Shown: one piece after another, positions 18,764-28,229 of the stretch | Layout: the number at the start of each line of letters is the position of its first letter | How positions within the stretch are numbered: position 1 is the first letter of the stretch | Origin: Nitrosomonadales bacterium | GTDB taxonomy: Bacteria > Pseudomonadota > Gammaproteobacteria > Burkholderiales > Gallionellaceae | Direction of reading: 5' to 3' | DNA length: 41,390 nucleotides | NCBI GenBank assembly: GCA_947475825.1 | Contig: CANJMS010000010.1 | Coordinates: 1-41,390 of the forward strand | The notes under the pieces: model-generated | The model's database searches: none | The model's input: only the letters and a program-made list of their open reading frames with translations | Told to the model about the DNA's origin: nothing | Program-made: the position numbers and the translations under genes

Positions 18764-20053
18764 ATGAGCTCATTACGAATCTACTTCACTGATAAATGGC
18801 GCGACCCCACCTCCCCCTGCGAATGGGCGTTATGTGATGACTCTGGCAAGCTATTGCAAACGGGACATGACCCGCTCGCCAATCTGCCCAAGGGTCACGA
18901 ATGCATTGCCATATTGGCTCCGGATCGCGTCTTGAGCATTGCCAGTACCCTCCCCCCAGGGTTGAAACGACGTTGGCGAACAGCACTGCCTTTCATCGCA
19001 GAAGAATACACATTAACCGAGCCTGATAATAATCATGTCGTGCCCGGCAAGATGCTCGATGATGGGCGCACCGCCTTGGCGGTTGTAGACAAAACTTGGC
19101 TCAGCCGGATTATTGAAGCCTGCCGCAGCGCCAAAATTACCTTGCGGCGCATCATTCCCGAAACCTTTATGCCCCCGCTGGAAGCGGGAAGTTGGACAAT
19201 GATCTGGGATGGTAAAAATGGGTTTTTACGCACAGGCGTGACCAGCGGTTTAGCGCTGGACGGTAACGACCACGCTATGCCACTGGGCTTGCAACTTCAG
19301 TTACGCACGGCAACCTTACCCCAAAAAATCGTGGTCAGTTTTCCACAAGCCACCTCGTCCCACATCCCACAAGGGGACAATGAGGGGACAATGTCTGCAA
19401 CACAGCAATTACCCGCTTGGCATAACTTGTCTGTGCCATTGGTATCCGGCGCAGCGTGGGATTGGCGGCGCGCATCCATCCCATCTGAGGCGCTGAACAT
19501 GCTGTGGGGCGAGTTAGCACCCAGCATACGCCTCAAAGAATGGTGGCCGAACGTGCGCCCAGTGACGCTACTGTTGTTGGCACTGTTTTTGATAGAAGCC
19601 ATCGGCACTAACATAGAATGGACGATGCTCACGCAGGAACGCAAAGCGCTAACCGACAGTATGCAACGCAGCTTTCGCAGTGCTTTTGGCGAAGGCAGCG
19701 CGCTGGTCAATGCACCGCTACAAATGCAGCGTAACTTAGCGGAGATGCGCCATGCAGCGGGCTTGCCGGATGAGGGAGATTTTCTGCCGCTTATCAATTT
19801 GGCGGCGGTTCGCTTAAATGACCTGCCTGCAGGTAGCGTGCGCAACTTGCATTACGAAACGGGCCGATTGGATGTGGACATCAAGCTGGCGCGCAATGAA
19901 GATTTTCACAAACTGCAAAGCGCATTACAAAAATCCGGGCTCAATGTCCGTGTGGGTGAACTGCAAAATTCGGGCGATAGTGTGCAATCCCGCTTAACGC
20001 TGATGTCCGGTAATGTGCCGTTTGACAATCCCTCCACAGGAGCCAAGCCATGA
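18764..20053 (+). CDS. gspL: Type II secretion protein GspL
   Basis: Actin-like cytoplasmic domain pattern, single TM (PVTLLLLALFLIEAIG); gene order K-L-M. Confidence 0.88.
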   Translation: MSSLRIYFTDKWRDPTSPCEWALCDDSGKLLQTGHDPLANLPKGHECIAILAPDRVLSIASTLPPGLKRRWRTALPFIAEEYTLTEPDNNHVVPGKMLDDGRTALAVVDKTWLSRIIEACRSAKITLRRIIPETFMPPLEAGSWTMIWDGKNGFLRTGVTSGLALDGNDHAMPLGLQLQLRTATLPQKIVVSFPQATSSHIPQGDNEGTMSATQQLPAWHNLSVPLVSGAAWDWRRASIPSEALNMLWGELAPSIRLKEWWPNVRPVTLLLLALFLIEAIGTNIEWTMLTQERKALTDSMQRSFRSAFGEGSALVNAPLQMQRNLAEMRHAAGLPDEGDFLPLINLAAVRLNDLPAGSVRNLHYETGRLDVDIKLARNEDFHKLQSALQKSGLNVRVGELQNSGDSVQSRLTLMSGNVPFDNPSTGAKP

Positions 20054-20592
20054 ACGCCTCTCTGAAAGTGCATAGTCAGGCGTTCATAAAAAAACATTGG
20101 CTTTCTCGCACGCCGAGTGAACGGCAAATACTGACACTTGCAGCTTCAATATTATTGCCCTTGCTCACCTATCTTTTGTTGTGGCAACCCGCCCATACTG
20201 CTGTTGAAAAATTACACCTCAACCTCCCGGTCATGCGCGCACAAGCCTTACAGCTTCATGCTCAAGCCGCTGAAGTAGCAAGACTGCGCCACCTTCCCAA
20301 GCCGGCCGTGCTGGATGCTCACTCCTTGAAATCGGCAGTTGAAGCAACTTTGGCGCGCCATCAAATGCGCGATGCTCTCTCTGCCCTGGATACACAAGAA
20401 CCTAATGCCGTTCAAATTACTCTTGCTGCAATATCATTTGAACAATGGCTGTACTTTCTGCATGAATTACAACAAGAACAGCATGTGCGTGCCGAATCAA
20501 TCAGCATCGCTGCATTGCCGCAGACAGGCATGGTAAAAATCACTGCCACACTGAGTAATGGTGGGATGTTGGTCAATGGAGGGAGCCGGTGA
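20050..20592 (+). CDS. gspM: Type II secretion protein GspM
   Basis: TPSERQILTLAASILLPLLTYLLLWQPAHTAVEKLHLNLPVMRAQ; 4-bp overlap with gspL. Confidence 0.9.
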   Translation: MNASLKVHSQAFIKKHWLSRTPSERQILTLAASILLPLLTYLLLWQPAHTAVEKLHLNLPVMRAQALQLHAQAAEVARLRHLPKPAVLDAHSLKSAVEATLARHQMRDALSALDTQEPNAVQITLAAISFEQWLYFLHELQQEQHVRAESISIAALPQTGMVKITATLSNGGMLVNGGSR

Positions 20593-21410
20593 AATTATTC
20601 AGCAAAATCCCGGTTACGATTTTTGTGTTCACTCTGCTCATCACGCTCATCATCACCGCCCCTGCCACACTATTAAACAGCCTAGCGACTCAAGCTACAC
20701 AGGGTCGTTTGCTGTTAACCAACATCCACGGCTCAATATGGCAAGGCACAGCCACCCCGGTGATCATCCAAAAAGATAACGTGCTGATGCCCCTCCAGCA
20801 GTTGCACTGGAAAATCCATGTCTGGCCATTATGGACTGGTAAATTGAGTATCTCCTTGTGGCGAGATGACGTGCCGCAAAGCTCGGCTATGCAAGCGATT
20901 TTTTCTGCCGATCAAATTGAATTAAAGCATTTGCAATTAACCATTCCGGCCGCCGCACTGAGTGAAATATCGCCTCAACTGCGTCTCGCTCAATTGCAGG
21001 GAAAAATTCAGATCACCAGTGAACATCTGCTATTAAGCTCGCAAAGCATCACTGGCACAGCCAATGCAGACTGGCTGGATGCCGGCTCAACGCTCAGCCC
21101 AATCAACCCGCTAGGGGTTTACCACCTGACCCTGAATGGTATACCTGGTAAGGACGTATCTGGCAATGCCATATCTGGCAAAGACACATCTGGCACTGAA
21201 ACTGCAAGTGGCTTGAACATCGCGCTAACCACCACCTCCGGTGCGCTGATTCTAAAAGGCAATGGCAACTGGTCACCTGCACAAGGTCTGAAATTTCACG
21301 GCACGGCACAAGCAGCAGAAAGCCATCAAGCAAGTTTAGGCGCATTATTGGGTTATATGGGACGGCAAGAATCACCGGGTGTATATACACTGGCATTAGT
21401 CACGCGATAG
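20589..21410 (+). CDS. gspN: Type II secretion protein GspN
   Basis: ATLLNSLATQATQGRLLLTNIHGSIWQGTATPVI...; last gene of the gsp cluster, overlaps gspM. Confidence 0.88.
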   Translation: MKLFSKIPVTIFVFTLLITLIITAPATLLNSLATQATQGRLLLTNIHGSIWQGTATPVIIQKDNVLMPLQQLHWKIHVWPLWTGKLSISLWRDDVPQSSAMQAIFSADQIELKHLQLTIPAAALSEISPQLRLAQLQGKIQITSEHLLLSSQSITGTANADWLDAGSTLSPINPLGVYHLTLNGIPGKDVSGNAISGKDTSGTETASGLNIALTTTSGALILKGNGNWSPAQGLKFHGTAQAAESHQASLGALLGYMGRQESPGVYTLALVTR

Positions 21411-21424
21411 CTGCACTGTCAAAT

Positions 21425-21492
21425 TTAGACCCCAGGTGGGCTTAGACACCAGGTAAGCTTAGACACCAGGTGAATTTAGACGCCAGACAGGA
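21425..21492. repeat. Four tandem copies of a 17-bp repeat
   Basis: ttagaccccaggtgggc / ttagacaccaggtaagc / ttagacaccaggtgaat / ttagacgccagacagga, with exact 17-bp spacing. Confidence 0.85.
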
Positions 21493-21504
21493 AGAGGCTG
21501 ATAT

Positions 21505-21711
21505 TTGACAAACTCGGGGGGTAACATCATAGCCGGCGCCGAGCTGTACGATCGAGCCACCGGGCTATGGAGCGCGACAGGCAGTCTTGCAGTGGCGCGA
21601 GACTTCCACAGCGCGCAGACCGAGGGGTTTTTGCGCCGCTTTATTGACAGCGTCGTAGAGCGGCATGAAGCAGGATCACAGCAATCCGCACCGGAAGGCG
21701 TAGCGGAGTGA
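21505..21711 (+). pseudogene. Kelch-repeat protein fragment
   Basis: GGNIIAGAELYDRATGLWSATGSLAVARDFHSAQT resembles one Kelch blade (AELYDPATGxWSxTGSLxxAR); only a single blade is present. Confidence 0.5.
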
Positions 21712-22139
21712 GATTGGCGATATTGCCGTCAAACAAGAATGCTTTGCGCTTGAATTCGGGGGGAGACGAGTAGATGCCATTAAGCTGGAACGAAATTCGC
21801 AACCGCGCACACGAATTTTCCAAACGATGGGAAGATGAGCACTCTGAAGATGCCGAGGCCAAGCCGTTCTGGACGGAGTTTTTCAACGTCTTCGGCATAG
21901 ACCGCAAGCGGGTTGCCAGCTTCGAGGAGCCAGTCAAAAAACTTGGAGACAAGCAAGGCTACATCGACCTGTTCTGGAAAGGCATGTTGCTGGTTGAGCA
22001 CAAGTCGCGCGGCAAGGATTTGGATAAGGCCTACACCTAGGCACTCGACTACTTCCCTGGCATCAAGGAACGCGATCTGCCGAAATATGTGCTGGTCTCC
22101 GACTTCGCCCGCTTCCGTTTATACGACCTCGAAGCGGAA

Positions 22140-22160
22140 CCCTCTCCCGTCGGGAGAGGG
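22140..22160. repeat. Palindromic repeat core in the methyltransferase gene
   Basis: ccctctcccg t cgggagaggg is a perfect 10-bp stem, followed by cagggtgaggg, the form of a common dispersed bacterial repeat. Confidence 0.8.
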
Positions 22161-23373
22161 CAGGGTGAGGGAGCTTTCCAGGAATTTAAACTTGCCGACC
22201 TGCACAAGCGCATCAAGCATTTTGCCTTCATCGCCGGGTATCGCACGCAAACCATCGCACCGCAGAACCCGGTCAACATCAAAGCCGCCGAGCGCATGGG
22301 CAAGCTGCACGATGCGCTCAAGGCGGCGGGCTACGAAGGGCATCCGCTCGAAGTGCTGCTGGTGCGCCTGTTGTTCTGCCTGTTCGCCGAAGACACTGGC
22401 ATCTTCCAGCCCGCCAGCGCGTTCCATGCGTGGATAGAGGAACGCACCGCAGCCGATGGCTCCGATCTCGGGCCGCAACTCGCGCTGTTTTTCCAGGTGC
22501 TCAACACACCGAAAGATAAACGCACAAAAACGCTGGATGAACAGCTCGCCACTTTTGAATACATCAACGGCAAACTGTTCGAGGAAATGCTGCCCATCGC
22601 CTCGTTCAACTTCGCCATGCGCGAAGCGCTGCTCGACTGCTGCGCGCTGGACTGGAGCGCGATCTCGCCCGCGATTTTCGGGGCGCTGTTCCAGAGCATC
22701 ATGGACGCCAAGGCGCGGCGCAACATCGGCGCGCACTACACCTCTGAGGAGAACATCCTCAAGCTGATCCAGCCGCTGTTCCTCGACGCGCTCTGGGAAG
22801 AATTCAACCGCGTGCGCAGCAACAAGAACAGGCTGTTCGAGTTCCACAAAAAACTGCGCACGCTGACCTTCTTCGATCCCGCCTGCGGCTGCGAAAACTT
22901 TCTGGTGATCGCCTACCGTGAACTGCGCAAGCTGGAACTGGACGTACTGCGCGCCGTGCATGAAGGGCCAGGCTCGCGCTTCCTCGACATCCACCAGGAA
23001 ATCAGCGTGGACGTGGATCAGTTCTACGGCATCGAGATCGAAGAATTCCCGGCTCAGATCGCACAGGTCGCGCTATGGCTGATGGACCACCAGATGAACG
23101 TGCGCGTGTCGGAAGAATTCGGCATGTATTTCGCGCGCATCCCGCTCAAGACCTCGCCGCACATCGTCAACGACAACGCGCTGACGCTGGACTGGAACGA
23201 TGTGCTGCCTGCGGAGCGCGCGAGCTATGTATTCGGCAACCCGCCGTTCGTCGGCGCGAAATTCATGGGTGACGGACAGCGCGAGGATGCGCAACGGGTA
23301 TTCGCGGATATAAAAAGCGGCGGACTGCTCGATTTCGTCGCCGCGTGGTACGTGAAAGCGGCGCGATATATAA

Positions 23374-23460
23374 CGCAAATCCCCCTCAATCCCCCTTTTT
23401 CAAAGGGGGAGGCAGGATTGGTTCCCCACTTTGAAAAAGGGGGATTGAGGGGGATTTGCG
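23374..23460. repeat. 87-bp palindromic element inserted in frame in the methyltransferase gene
   Basis: 36-nt arms 23374-23409 and 23425-23460 with one mismatch (the outer 27 bp are perfect: cgcaaatccccctcaatcccccttttt). Encodes QIPLNPPFSKGEAGLVPHFEKGGLRGI. Confidence 0.92.
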
Positions 23461-24639
23461 CCTTCGTCTCCACCAACTCCATCACCCAAGGCGAACAAGC
23501 CGGCGTACTGTGGAGCTGGCTGCTCGCGCAAGGCATCCGCATCCACTTTGCCCACCGCACTTTCCAGTGGAGCAATGAAGCAAAAGGCATGGCGGCAGTG
23601 CATTGCGTCATCATCGGCTTCGGCGCGTCAGACGCGGAGAAAAAGACCATCTACGAATATGAGGACATCCGCGGCGAAGCGCACGCCGTCGCCGCGCGCA
23701 ACATCAATCCCTATCTGGTGGACGCGCTGAATGTGGTGCTGGTCAACCGCCAGCATCCGATTTGCGCCGTGCCCGAAATAGGCATCGGCAACAAGCCGAT
23801 TGATGGCGGCCATTATCTGTTCACGCCGGAAGAAAAAGATGAGTTTCTTTCGCAGGAACCCAAGGCCGCCAAATGGTTTCGCCGCTGGATAGGCGCGGAT
23901 GAATTTATCAACAACTACGAGCGCTGGTGCCTGTGGCTAGGCGACTGCCCGCCCGATGAATTGCGCAAAATGCCGGAAGCGATGAAGCGCGTCGAAGCCG
24001 TGCGCGAGGTGCGCCTCGCCAGCAAGAGCGCGCCCACGCAAAAACTTGCCGCTACACCGACTCGCTTTCATGTTGAAAATATTCCCGATGCGCCTTATCT
24101 GGTGATTCCAGAAGTTTCATCGGAGCGGCGCAGATTCATTCCCATCGGCTTCATTCAACCGGATACGTTGGGCAGCAACAAAGTGCGCATTCTTCCCAAT
24201 GCTACGCTGTATCACTTCGGCATCCTGACCTCCACGATGCACATGGCATGGACGCGATACACTACTGGGCGCTTGAAAAGCGACTACCAATATTCCATTA
24301 CCATCGTCTACAACAACTTCCCGTGGCCTGACGAACCCACCGACAAACAGCGCGCAGCCATAGAAGCCGCCGCCCAAGCCGTGCTGGATGCCCGCGCGCA
24401 ATTCCCGCAAAGTTCGCTCGCCGACCTCTACGATCCGCTCACCATGCCCCCCGTACTGGTCAAAGCCCACCAAGTCCTCGACCGCGCCGTGGATGCCTGC
24501 TACCGCAAAGCCGCCTTCACCAGCGACGCGCAACGAGTGGAGTTCCTGTTCGAGCGCTACCAGCAACTCACCAGCTTGTTGCCGACGGAAAAGAAAACAG
24601 TAAAACGCAAAACAAAAACGTGACATGCGGTTCTGACCG

Positions 24640-25632
24640 ATGGCAGCCACCCAACTTCAACACTATGTTCCAAGATTCTTGCTTCGCAGATTCGGGAGCG
24701 GCAAGAAGAATAGGCTGCATGTGTTTGACAAACACACGGACGCAACATTTGTTAGCACAGCCGCAAAGCTGGCAGCTAAGAATAATTTTTACAACTTCGA
24801 GTTTATGGGGGCTCCCATGACTGTCGAGTCCATTCTTAGTCATGTTGAAAGCAAGGCAAGCGAGCACATTGCGCGCATTGTTAAAAATCGCCGACTGAAC
24901 ATCAATGATCCAGATGAGCGTGGCGAGTTGGCTGCATTTTTCTCGATCCAGATGGTGCGCACACCGGCTGTACAAGCTACACATGGCGATATTTTTAACA
25001 GAATGGAAATTTGGTTACGTGCCAATGGTGCGCACCAAGACTTTTTTGCGCCCCACCCTGCGGTGGGAGAAGGCGACAATGCAGAGCGTGCGATGATGGC
25101 TCGCAATATCTGTAATGCACCAAGTGATTATGGCCCCGCGCTGATTAATAAGGATTGGCTGTTGTTGCAAACAGATAGCAAACACCCTTATTTGATTGGT
25201 GACCACCCTCTAACGATGCACAACATGGTAGAGAGGGAAGGGCGTGGCAATCTCGGTGTTGGCGTGGAGGGAATTGAACTCTACTTTCCACTTTCACCAA
25301 ATCTTGCGCTTGCCATCTGGTGCCCCTCGAACCGCGAAATGCTCACGAATAGCCTCCAGAGTATTGATCGTCTTGTAGAGACATCAAATAAGGAAAGGGA
25401 TTGGGTTAAAGCCAAGAGCGATGTATTGGCAATTCTTGAAGCTCTTCAGACAGGAGAGCCATTACGATCAAACCCTGAGAATGTCGAATTCTTCAATTCA
25501 TTGCAGATATCAACTGCTGAACGTTTCGTGTTCTCATCCAACGATGACTTTTCCATCATCAAGGACATGATTCGAACAAACCCAGAATTGCGGCATGGGC
25601 GGCGTATGCATGAAGCGACTGGAAAGTTTTAA
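24640..25632 (+). CDS. DUF4238 domain protein
   Basis: MAATQLQHYVPRFLLRRFGSGKKNRLHVFDK...KNNFYNF and LIGDHPLTMHN...ELYFPLSPNLALAIW, typical of DUF4238. Confidence 0.85.
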   Translation: MAATQLQHYVPRFLLRRFGSGKKNRLHVFDKHTDATFVSTAAKLAAKNNFYNFEFMGAPMTVESILSHVESKASEHIARIVKNRRLNINDPDERGELAAFFSIQMVRTPAVQATHGDIFNRMEIWLRANGAHQDFFAPHPAVGEGDNAERAMMARNICNAPSDYGPALINKDWLLLQTDSKHPYLIGDHPLTMHNMVEREGRGNLGVGVEGIELYFPLSPNLALAIWCPSNREMLTNSLQSIDRLVETSNKERDWVKAKSDVLAILEALQTGEPLRSNPENVEFFNSLQISTAERFVFSSNDDFSIIKDMIRTNPELRHGRRMHEATGKF

Positions 25633-25696
25633 GCAAACGTAGAAAACACCCACTACACCAGCTTAATCCTGCAACACACGCAGGAATGAATAGTTG

Positions 25697-25850
25697 CTAC
25701 GCAGCGAACCGCTGAATTTCAACCTCTACATGCCGCCGCGCAGTATCGTCGGCATCCGCATACACGCGCTTGGCAGTAGGTTCGCTCAAATAATACTCGC
25801 CGCGGTTCTCGCAAACTTCGGCAGGCACGTCGCGAATGGCTAAGCGCAGG
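25697..25850 (-). pseudogene. YgiT/MqsA-type zinc-finger antitoxin fragment
   Basis: IRDVPAEVCENRGEYYLSEPTAKRVYADADDTARRHVEVEIQRFAA matches the C-terminal part of YgiT-type proteins (VPAEVCENCGEYYL...); the N-terminal CxxC is missing. Confidence 0.55.
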
Positions 25851-26082
25851 AATGATATGGGTCGAACCAAAGGTACCGGAGTTAAATTGTTTATGCTTCG
25901 ACAGACGCAGCACACATGGCCTTAGACCTCCGTGCCAGGCTCGAATTGTTCAGATGCGATTCTTATTGTGCTCACCGATACAGTCTTTAGCACTGCATCA
26001 GATTACGGTAGAATGCTTGCCTTTCAAGACGCGCGAAATATTCAGCCGCTGGAAAATAAACTACCATTAATTAGGAATTGGC

Positions 26083-26964
26083 ATGATGATTAAAGGCAGC
26101 ATCGTTGCAGTGGTAACACCCATGCATGAAGACGGCAGTCTGGATCAGGTCGCATTTCGTGGGCTGATTGATTTTCATATCGCACAACATACCGATGCCA
26201 TCGTGGTAGTCGGCACCACGGGCGAGTCGCCCACAGTCGATGTGGCGGAACATGAAATGTTGATTCAAGTAGCAGTTGAACATGCTGCTAAACGCATTCC
26301 CATCATCGCGGGAACGGGCGCAAATTCAACCCGAGAAGCCATCGAACTGGCTGACTTTTCCAAAAAAGCGGGTGCTGCTGCTTCACTGACCGTGGTGCCG
26401 TATTACAACAAGCCCACACAAGAAGGCATGTATCTTCACTTCAAAGCCATCGCCGAAGCGGTCGATATGCCGCACATTTTATACAACGTGCCGGGTCGTA
26501 CCTGCGCCGATTTACATAACGACACCACACTGCGTCTGGCGCAAATTTCCAACATCATCGGCATCAAAGATGCCACTGGCAACATCGAACGTGGCAGTGA
26601 TTTACTGCAACGCGCGCCCAAGGATTTTGCCATCTACAGCGGCGATGATGCCAGCACACTGGCTTTGATTCTGCTCGGCGCACATGGTGCAATTTCTGTT
26701 ACGGCTAATGTCGCGCCAAAACTCATGCATGAAATGTGTCAAGCAGCACTCAATGGCGAAGTGGACAAGGCACGTAAAATTAATTTCCAACTGCTGGGAT
26801 TACATCGGCAGCTATTTATTTCGGCCAATCCTATTCCCGTTAAATGGGCGGTGTCGCGCATGAATCTGATGAAAAATATTTTACGACTCCCGCTCACCCC
26901 CCTGCCCGCAGCCCAACAAAGCGAAGTTGAAAACGCGATGCGCGCAGCAGGCATCATTCATTAA
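26083..26964 (+). CDS. dapA: 4-hydroxy-tetrahydrodipicolinate synthase
   Basis: [16 protein letters not shown], and the Schiff-base lysine in [10 protein letters not shown]. Confidence 0.97.
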   Translation: MMIKGSIVAVVTPMHEDGSLDQVAFRGLIDFHIAQHTDAIVVVGTTGESPTVDVAEHEMLIQVAVEHAAKRIPIIAGTGANSTREAIELADFSKKAGAAASLTVVPYYNKPTQEGMYLHFKAIAEAVDMPHILYNVPGRTCADLHNDTTLRLAQISNIIGIKDATGNIERGSDLLQRAPKDFAIYSGDDASTLALILLGAHGAISVTANVAPKLMHEMCQAALNGEVDKARKINFQLLGLHRQLFISANPIPVKWAVSRMNLMKNILRLPLTPLPAAQQSEVENAMRAAGIIH

Positions 26965-26983
26965 TTATCGGTACAGAATCGGC

Positions 26984-28162
26984 ATGAGAATTCAGCAACC
27001 ACCCACATTTTTATTGTTAGCTTTATTGGCATTAGCAGGATGCAGCACAATAGGACTAGAAAGCAAACGCATCGACTACAAAGCTGCTGCGATAAAAACC
27101 GTACCGCTGGAAGTGCCGCCTGATTTAACTGCACCGATGTCTGCTGGGCAATTTATCATCCCCGATAATGGCTCAAATATTGACGTAGAAAATGGCGCTA
27201 GCTTCTCTCAATTCAGCAAAGAGGCAGCAACACCCATAGTTGCGGCACTTCCCGTATTACCCGTCGTTAAAAATATGCATATCGAGCGTAGCGGCAGGCA
27301 GCGCTGGTTAGTACTCAATGATAAGGCTGAAAAATTATGGCCGTCAGTGCAAGCGTTCTGGGAGGAAAATGGATTTACGCTGCTGATAAATAACCCTGCT
27401 GCTGGCCTGTTCGAAACTGACTTTGTGGAAAATCGCGGCATCATTCCTCAAGGCGGTGTGCGTAAAGTATTCAGCAAAATGTTTAGCCGCATGCACGCAT
27501 CTGGCGAGAAAGACATGTTTCGCACCCGTTTTGAGCGTACGACAGAAGGGTATACGGAAATTTACATCAGTCATCGCGGCCTGATCGAACAACAAAATCC
27601 GAATGGGAATGAACTTCAATGGCGTGCGCGCGGCAACGATCCGGAATTGGAAGCAGCCATGCTGCAAATGCTGGCGGCTAAACTTGGTGGGTTTGCGCCC
27701 AGCCCAGTAGCGGATGCTGCGCCCACTAGCCCCGCACCGGTTGACACTGTTATTGAACAGCCCATTATTGAAAAACAAATCACCAGCAGCGCAAAATTGT
27801 CCGAAGCAAAAGGCGGCGGCAAGATCATTGTGTTGCAGGAAACATTCGATAAAAGCTGGCGTAAAGTAGGACTGGCACTGGAGCAAGCCGTCATTGAAGT
27901 ACACGACAAGGATCGCGCAAATGGAGTGTATTTCCTGAGCACTATCAAAATCACTCCGCCAGAAAAAAGCTGGTTTGAAAGTCTGGCGTTCTGGCGTGCT
28001 AAAGACAAACCAAAAACAGGCGAGACACCGGTACGTTATCAGGTGATAGTGCGAGCGCGCAACGCGACGGACAGTGAAGTCAGCGTGGCCGATCAGGATG
28101 GTCACACTGATGGCACCACGCTGAAAATTATCGACTCACTCTTCCAGCAGTTAAGCAAATGA
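26984..28162 (+). CDS. bamC: Outer membrane assembly lipoprotein BamC/NlpB
   Basis: Lipobox LLALAGCS, then SKRIDYKAAAIKTVPLEVPPDLTAP; downstream of dapA as in many proteobacteria. Confidence 0.92.
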   Translation: MRIQQPPTFLLLALLALAGCSTIGLESKRIDYKAAAIKTVPLEVPPDLTAPMSAGQFIIPDNGSNIDVENGASFSQFSKEAATPIVAALPVLPVVKNMHIERSGRQRWLVLNDKAEKLWPSVQAFWEENGFTLLINNPAAGLFETDFVENRGIIPQGGVRKVFSKMFSRMHASGEKDMFRTRFERTTEGYTEIYISHRGLIEQQNPNGNELQWRARGNDPELEAAMLQMLAAKLGGFAPSPVADAAPTSPAPVDTVIEQPIIEKQITSSAKLSEAKGGGKIIVLQETFDKSWRKVGLALEQAVIEVHDKDRANGVYFLSTIKITPPEKSWFESLAFWRAKDKPKTGETPVRYQVIVRARNATDSEVSVADQDGHTDGTTLKIIDSLFQQLSK

Positions 28163-28229
28163 CACTGATACACGCCGCCATCAACAAGTCCCTTTGTTTT
28201 TCCCGCACGGAAATGGCTGGCTTTTAAAG

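Larger units (their letters stand above)
21774..24623 (+). pseudogene. MmeI-like type IIL/IIG restriction-modification enzyme, interrupted by an amber codon
   Basis: ORFs 21774..22040 and 22089..24623 lie in the same frame, separated by one TAG at 22038-22040 (DLDKAYT*ALDYFPGIKERDLPKYVLVSDFARFRLYDLE). N-terminal nuclease-like GYIDLFWKGMLLVEHKSRG; MTase motifs DPACGCENFL and FGNPPFVGAKFM. Confidence 0.85.

Noticed and set aside
21425-21492. Possible CRISPR or plasmid iteron origin
   Set aside because: No spacers, only four 17-bp units, and no rep gene next to it; kept only as a repeat.
22119-22994. 291-aa minus ORF antisense to the methyltransferase
   Set aside because: Shadow ORF of a GC-rich coding region; the opposite strand has clear MTase motifs.
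27344-28105. 253-aa minus ORF antisense to bamC
   Set aside because: Shadow of bamC, which has clear lipobox and family similarity.
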